This document shows, in pieces, positions 54,819-58,161 of a stretch of DNA of 58,161 bases. Origin of the DNA: Spirochaetales bacterium. Lineage in GTDB: Bacteria > Spirochaetota > Spirochaetia > SZUA-6 > JAFGRV01. The stretch is taken from NCBI GenBank assembly GCA_016928415.1, contig JAFGKU010000162.1, positions 1 to 58,161 of the forward strand, read 5' to 3'. The position numbers and the translations under genes were made by a program. The notes beneath the pieces are model-generated. The model did not search any database and was not told the DNA's origin. It saw nothing but the letters and a program-made list of their open reading frames with translations. How positions within the stretch are numbered: the stretch's first letter is position 1; every line of letters begins with the position of its first letter.

Positions 54819-54851
54819 AGTTAACATTAAGTTAACTTATTAGTGTTAACT
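54819..54851 (+). promoter_or_regulatory. Cluster of three GTTAAC palindromes before the sigma-54 activator gene
   Basis: GTTAAC occurs at 54820-54825, 54831-54836 and 54845-54850; the outer pair extends to AGTTAACA/TGTTAACT and the middle to TAAGTTAACTTA. A TTGACA (54785-54790) lies upstream but without a good -10 at 17 bases. These repeats could be an operator, possibly for the activator itself. Confidence 0.5.
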
Positions 54852-54881
54852 AAATAATAAATATATTGAGGACAGCCGAAA

Positions 54882-56258
54882 ATGACACTTGAAAAAATAA
54901 TAGACGCGGCCCCTTCCGGTATCATCCTGTTATCAGAGGAACAGAAAATCCTTTACAGCAATAATGAGATTACCCGGATTTTAGGATACGGGAAGGACCA
55001 GATAAAAAACAGGACATCGGATATATTAAAATTCTACCAGAAAGAAAACGATTTGTATGAAATTGATTTCAAGTCATGCATTGATGATGAAAAGCGAATT
55101 CAAAATACGGTATATGTGAAAAACGGGGAAGGGAAATACTCACTTGTCTTTGTGAGCATAGCGCCCTTATTTGAAGAAGGTCAACCGGCCCGTTCCATAC
55201 TCATGATCCACGACATTTCCACCATGAGCGACTGCGAAGTCATCTTCAAACGATCAGGGGAAGAGAACGCCAACGGGTTTTACAACCTGGTCGGCAGGCA
55301 CAAAAAAATGACGGAATTGTACGAAATGATAAAACTCGCTTCCGAATCCAACGCGAACATCCTTATAACGGGGGAAAGCGGCACGGGGAAGGAACTTGTC
55401 GCCCGGGCCATCCACGGGCTTTCCGAACGGAACAATAAACCGTTCATTACCGTTAACTGTTCTTCGCTCTCGGAAACCCTGCTTGAAAGCGAATTGTTCG
55501 GCCACGTCAAAGGATCATTTACCGGGGCGTACAAGGATAAAATAGGCCGTTTCGAAATGGCTGAAGGCGGGACTATTTTCCTGGATGAAATCGGGGATAT
55601 CAGCCCGCTCATTCAGTTAAAGCTCCTTCGTGTCATCCAGGAAAAGACGATAAGCCGCGTGGGTGATAACAGGGAAATCAAGGTAGACATGCGCATATTG
55701 ACGGCGACAAATAAAAATCTCCGTGAACTGATAGCCTCGGGCGGGTTCAGGGAGGACCTGTATTACAGGCTCAAGGTCTTCACTATCCACACTCCCCCCT
55801 TAAGGGACCGGGGCAACGACATTCCCCTGCTGTGTGATCACTTTATCAGGAAATTCAATGAGGAAACGGGAAAGAAAATAAACGGCTTTACGGACGATGC
55901 CATGCGCCTTATCATGGATTACTGCTGGCCCGGCAACATCCGCGAACTGGAAAACAGCATCGAACATGCCTTTGTCGTTTGCAAGACGGGCTACATAGAC
56001 ATCTTCGACCTCCCCCAGGAAATAAGGGTGGTTAAAATCAAGGAGGGGATTTGCGGCCCGGCCGACGAAGAGCAGGAAGACCGGGTACAGGGTAAAAAGG
56101 GAGTAAGGAACCGGGTTACAAGGGATGAGCTTGTTGAAATCCTGAAGGAAAACAACTATAACAAGACCCTTACGGCGGAATCACTCGGAATATCCCGCGT
56201 CGCGCTCTGGAAAAAAATAAAAAAATTCGGCATTGATGACGTGAATAACGTCAAATGA
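54882..56258 (+). CDS. Sigma-54-dependent transcriptional activator (PAS-AAA-Fis)
   Basis: 458 residues. A PAS sensor (about 1-115; PSGIILLSEEQKILYSNNEI) is followed by the AAA+ domain (about 135-375) with Walker A GESGTGKE (164-171), the sigma-54 contact loop GSFTGA (211-216, where most relatives read GAFTGA), Walker B TIFLDEIGD (231-239), and the R-finger region YYRLKVF (294-300). A Fis-type helix-turn-helix ends the protein (about 425-448, NYNKTLTAESLGISRVALWKKI). There is no receiver domain, so the signal is sensed directly by PAS. It is the only such regulator in the window. Confidence 0.96.
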   Translation: MTLEKIIDAAPSGIILLSEEQKILYSNNEITRILGYGKDQIKNRTSDILKFYQKENDLYEIDFKSCIDDEKRIQNTVYVKNGEGKYSLVFVSIAPLFEEGQPARSILMIHDISTMSDCEVIFKRSGEENANGFYNLVGRHKKMTELYEMIKLASESNANILITGESGTGKELVARAIHGLSERNNKPFITVNCSSLSETLLESELFGHVKGSFTGAYKDKIGRFEMAEGGTIFLDEIGDISPLIQLKLLRVIQEKTISRVGDNREIKVDMRILTATNKNLRELIASGGFREDLYYRLKVFTIHTPPLRDRGNDIPLLCDHFIRKFNEETGKKINGFTDDAMRLIMDYCWPGNIRELENSIEHAFVVCKTGYIDIFDLPQEIRVVKIKEGICGPADEEQEDRVQGKKGVRNRVTRDELVEILKENNYNKTLTAESLGISRVALWKKIKKFGIDDVNNVK

Positions 56259-56282
56259 CGCAGGTGCCTGAGCTACAGGATA

Positions 56283-57524
56283 TTACGCCTCCCGTTTCCC
56301 TTTCAGGAAAACGGCCCCTATAGCACCGATGAAACTCGCTCCGCCGGCAATGATGAACGCAAGCGCATAAGACCCTGTATTTTCAGCTATCCGGCCGGCA
56401 GCGGCGGGACCCAATGCCTGTCCAATACCAAAGAAAAGTGTGATGAATCCCAATGCCGCAGGCGCCAGTTTGGGACCTAAAATATCACCGCAGCTGGCCG
56501 CCATGATGGCAGGGATACTCCAGGCCGTTACGGCAAAAAGAACCGAAGAAATTATAAACCCGGGCATGGCCCTCCATAATCCGAAAACGAGGAAACAGGC
56601 GGCCTGCAAGGCATAAACGATAGCCAGGGCGAACTTCCTGCCGATCCTGTCAGAAACACCGCCCCAGATAAAACCGCTGACAATACTCACACCGCCGATG
56701 GCCGCCCACATGCCGCCGGCCCATTCAAGAGGAATACTCGCCTCTTTCACCAGGTACCGCACATAGAAGAGGGAGTAGATGATATACGCAAAACCGAACA
56801 TGATATAGATAACAGCCAGGTGCCACACGGAAGGCGTTGTCACGATGCTGGCCCAACCCGGCGATTTCCTTGTCCCGGCTGCATCCCCTGCATTGCCGGG
56901 CAGCTGGCCGATGGGCGACAGCCCCTTGTCGGCCGGTGAATTCCGGATTAAAACCAGGGAAAGGACGGCAATGACCAATGTCAGGAAGGAAAGGAAAAAC
57001 CAGGCATACCGCCATCCGTCCGTTCCATACATGGTGAAAATAACGGGAAGGGTCAGGCCCGTAACGAGGAGGCCGACACTCGAACCGCCGACGCCGATTC
57101 CCGTTGCCAGGCCGCGGCGCCGGGCGGCAAACCAGGCCGAGATCAATCCCATGGCGGGGATATTCGTCCCGCCGCTGCCCATGCCGGTTAAAAACCTCCC
57201 GGCCAGGGCCGTGAGATAATTTTCGGCGATACCCGTTAAAAACATGGAGAGGGAAACAAGAAGCATGAAAAGAAAAATTACGATTCTTGGACCGAATTTT
57301 GAGGCGAGGAATCCGCAGGTAAGGGAAAGAACAAGATACCCCACCATATTCGCAGTGGCCAGGTCACCGGCCATGCTCTCATCCAGTTTAAGCCCTTCTT
57401 TCATGTGATTTATGATCATCGTGTATCCGAAGCGGGCAAACCCGAGCGCGCCAGTCACTATGACAACAACCATGACCAGGATTATCCACCCGAAGTGAAA
57501 GGAAGTGGTCCTTGAATTCTCCAT
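56283..57524 (-). CDS. Major facilitator superfamily transporter (YbfB/YjiJ-like)
   Basis: 413 residues with twelve predicted helices. The N-terminal GALGFARFGYTMIINHM matches the YbfB/YjiJ group, GFLASKFGPR is the loop 2-3 MFS motif, and GVSDRIGRKFALA its repeat in the second half. The substrate is unknown; small carboxylates or sugars are possible. It is convergent with the activator gene and ends 24 bases from it. A central loop (residues ~205-225, PGNAGDAAGTRKSPG) is Gly/Ala-rich. Confidence 0.88.
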   Translation of the reverse strand: MENSRTTSFHFGWIILVMVVVIVTGALGFARFGYTMIINHMKEGLKLDESMAGDLATANMVGYLVLSLTCGFLASKFGPRIVIFLFMLLVSLSMFLTGIAENYLTALAGRFLTGMGSGGTNIPAMGLISAWFAARRRGLATGIGVGGSSVGLLVTGLTLPVIFTMYGTDGWRYAWFFLSFLTLVIAVLSLVLIRNSPADKGLSPIGQLPGNAGDAAGTRKSPGWASIVTTPSVWHLAVIYIMFGFAYIIYSLFYVRYLVKEASIPLEWAGGMWAAIGGVSIVSGFIWGGVSDRIGRKFALAIVYALQAACFLVFGLWRAMPGFIISSVLFAVTAWSIPAIMAASCGDILGPKLAPAALGFITLFFGIGQALGPAAAGRIAENTGSYALAFIIAGGASFIGAIGAVFLKGKREA

Positions 57525-57592
57525 ATCAATACTCCATTCATATCAAGCACTTTAATGCCTAACCTTGCGGCCGGCAGCGATTCCACCGTCAA

Positions 57593-58161
57593 TCAAAACC
57601 TGTATTCCGTTTTCAGCCATTCAAGGGAGGTCTTATCCTCTCCGGCGGCACTTCCTGAAAGGTCTTCGAAAATTTTACCGATTGCCTTGTCCACACTCAC
57701 CTTCGGCACCGCGAGAAATACGATACATTCGTATTCTTTCTTTATAAACGTTTTATCCGGTTTCCGGTATTCCCTGCACAGCCAATAATCATCTACCCGG
57801 CGTATTCCCCAGAAATCAGCTTTTTCCAGCTCTGCCCGGAATATGCGACGGTACCTGTCCAGGAAAGAATCATCATGCGCTCTCTGTTCAATCGCGGCCT
57901 CGAGCCCTTTGATTGCCCGTTCATGGATCATGGTGAGGGTTGATTCCTCGTCGGGCAGTCTTTTTGACCATTGAATCAGTTCCTGAAGGTCAGGCCCATT
58001 CCGTTCAACAAGAAATGCGTACCGGTCCTTATACTCCCTGTCATTCTCCAGATACTCGATCGTTCTATACGCCCAGAAAGGAATGATCTGGGTTTTCTCC
58101 TCGATAATCCTGACAATCGGCGTTTCTTCCGGAACGGGTGTCGGAGAGGGAGTCATGGCAG
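57593..58161 (-). CDS. C-terminal part of a hypothetical protein running off the window end
   Basis: About 187 visible residues. The first in-frame ATG is at 58156, five bases from the edge, and there is no ribosome site in view, so the gene probably continues beyond the window. It begins with a Pro/Thr/Ser-rich stretch (TPSPTPVPEETP), typical of a linker after a lipoprotein or signal-peptide N-terminus. The rest (RIIEEKTQIIPFWAYRTIEYLEND ... EYRKPDKTFIKKEYECIVFLAVPK) is helical then strand-like; I recognise no family. Confidence 0.55.
   Translation of the reverse strand, partial: AMTPSPTPVPEETPIVRIIEEKTQIIPFWAYRTIEYLENDREYKDRYAFLVERNGPDLQELIQWSKRLPDEESTLTMIHERAIKGLEAAIEQRAHDDSFLDRYRRIFRAELEKADFWGIRRVDDYWLCREYRKPDKTFIKKEYECIVFLAVPKVSVDKAIGKIFEDLSGSAAGEDKTSLEWLKTEYRF

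Overview
The window is a chromosomal segment of a Gram-negative (diderm) bacterium, most likely a spirochaete. The evidence is many outer-membrane beta-barrel proteins, lipoproteins with spirochaete-like loose lipoboxes, a TolC protein, a spirochaete-like RpoB that carries the Asn at the rifampicin site seen in naturally rifampicin-resistant spirochaetes, and a composition near 45-50% G+C by eye. I see no transposase, integrase, phage gene or CRISPR array, so this looks like stable chromosome with some accessory islands.

Layout. 1-6591: envelope proteins (a cut beta-barrel gene, a small membrane-anchored protein, and two paralogous barrel proteins, the second fused to a FecR domain), followed by mutL. 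6592-10157: a 30-bp minisatellite at the convergent end of mutL, two TPR proteins and a duplicated helix-hairpin-helix-like protein, all on the minus strand. 10378-21772: the information-processing core, read on the minus strand as tRNA-Thr, rpmG, tRNA-Trp, secE, nusG, rplK, rplA, rplJ, rplL, rpoB, rpoC and a terminator. Three near-consensus sigma-70 promoters precede it and a hairpin lies between rplL and rpoB. 21846-25159: tRNA-Phe, a P-type cation ATPase and tRNA-Leu. 25160-29919: a repeat-bearing gap, a CsgG/GNA1162 lipoprotein pair, a 128-bp palindrome, and a modular GH18 chitinase-like enzyme behind a promoter overlapped by a palindrome.

29928-37170: a seven-gene efflux operon (TetR, membrane-fusion protein, ABC ATPase, TolC, ABC ATPase, two ABC-2 permeases). 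It corresponds to E. coli ybiH-ybhGFSR with the double ATPase YbhF split in two and tolC inserted between the halves. Its promoter is followed by a perfect 35-bp palindrome, the likely TetR operator. 37286-42530: a propeller (GH43-like) lipoprotein, a LacI regulator and a sugar ABC importer (binding protein plus two permeases, no ATPase). 42589-44519: a second TetR gene and an LCMT-type methyltransferase sharing an operator motif. 44644-46898: an ANT(6)-like nucleotidyltransferase and an orphan gamma-beta pair of a sodium-pumping decarboxylase. 46917-51877: lipoproteins, a ferritin-like protein and topoisomerase III.

51887-56258 is the most unusual part. A textbook sigma-54 promoter, with a potential upstream enhancer inverted repeat, drives a 672-residue lipoprotein of unknown family whose hydrophobic-segment-plus-amphipathic-helix layout recalls alpha-helical pore formers. 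A PAS-AAA-Fis sigma-54 activator lies 0.7 kb beyond it. Thioredoxin, an MFS transporter and a 5'-truncated gene complete the window.
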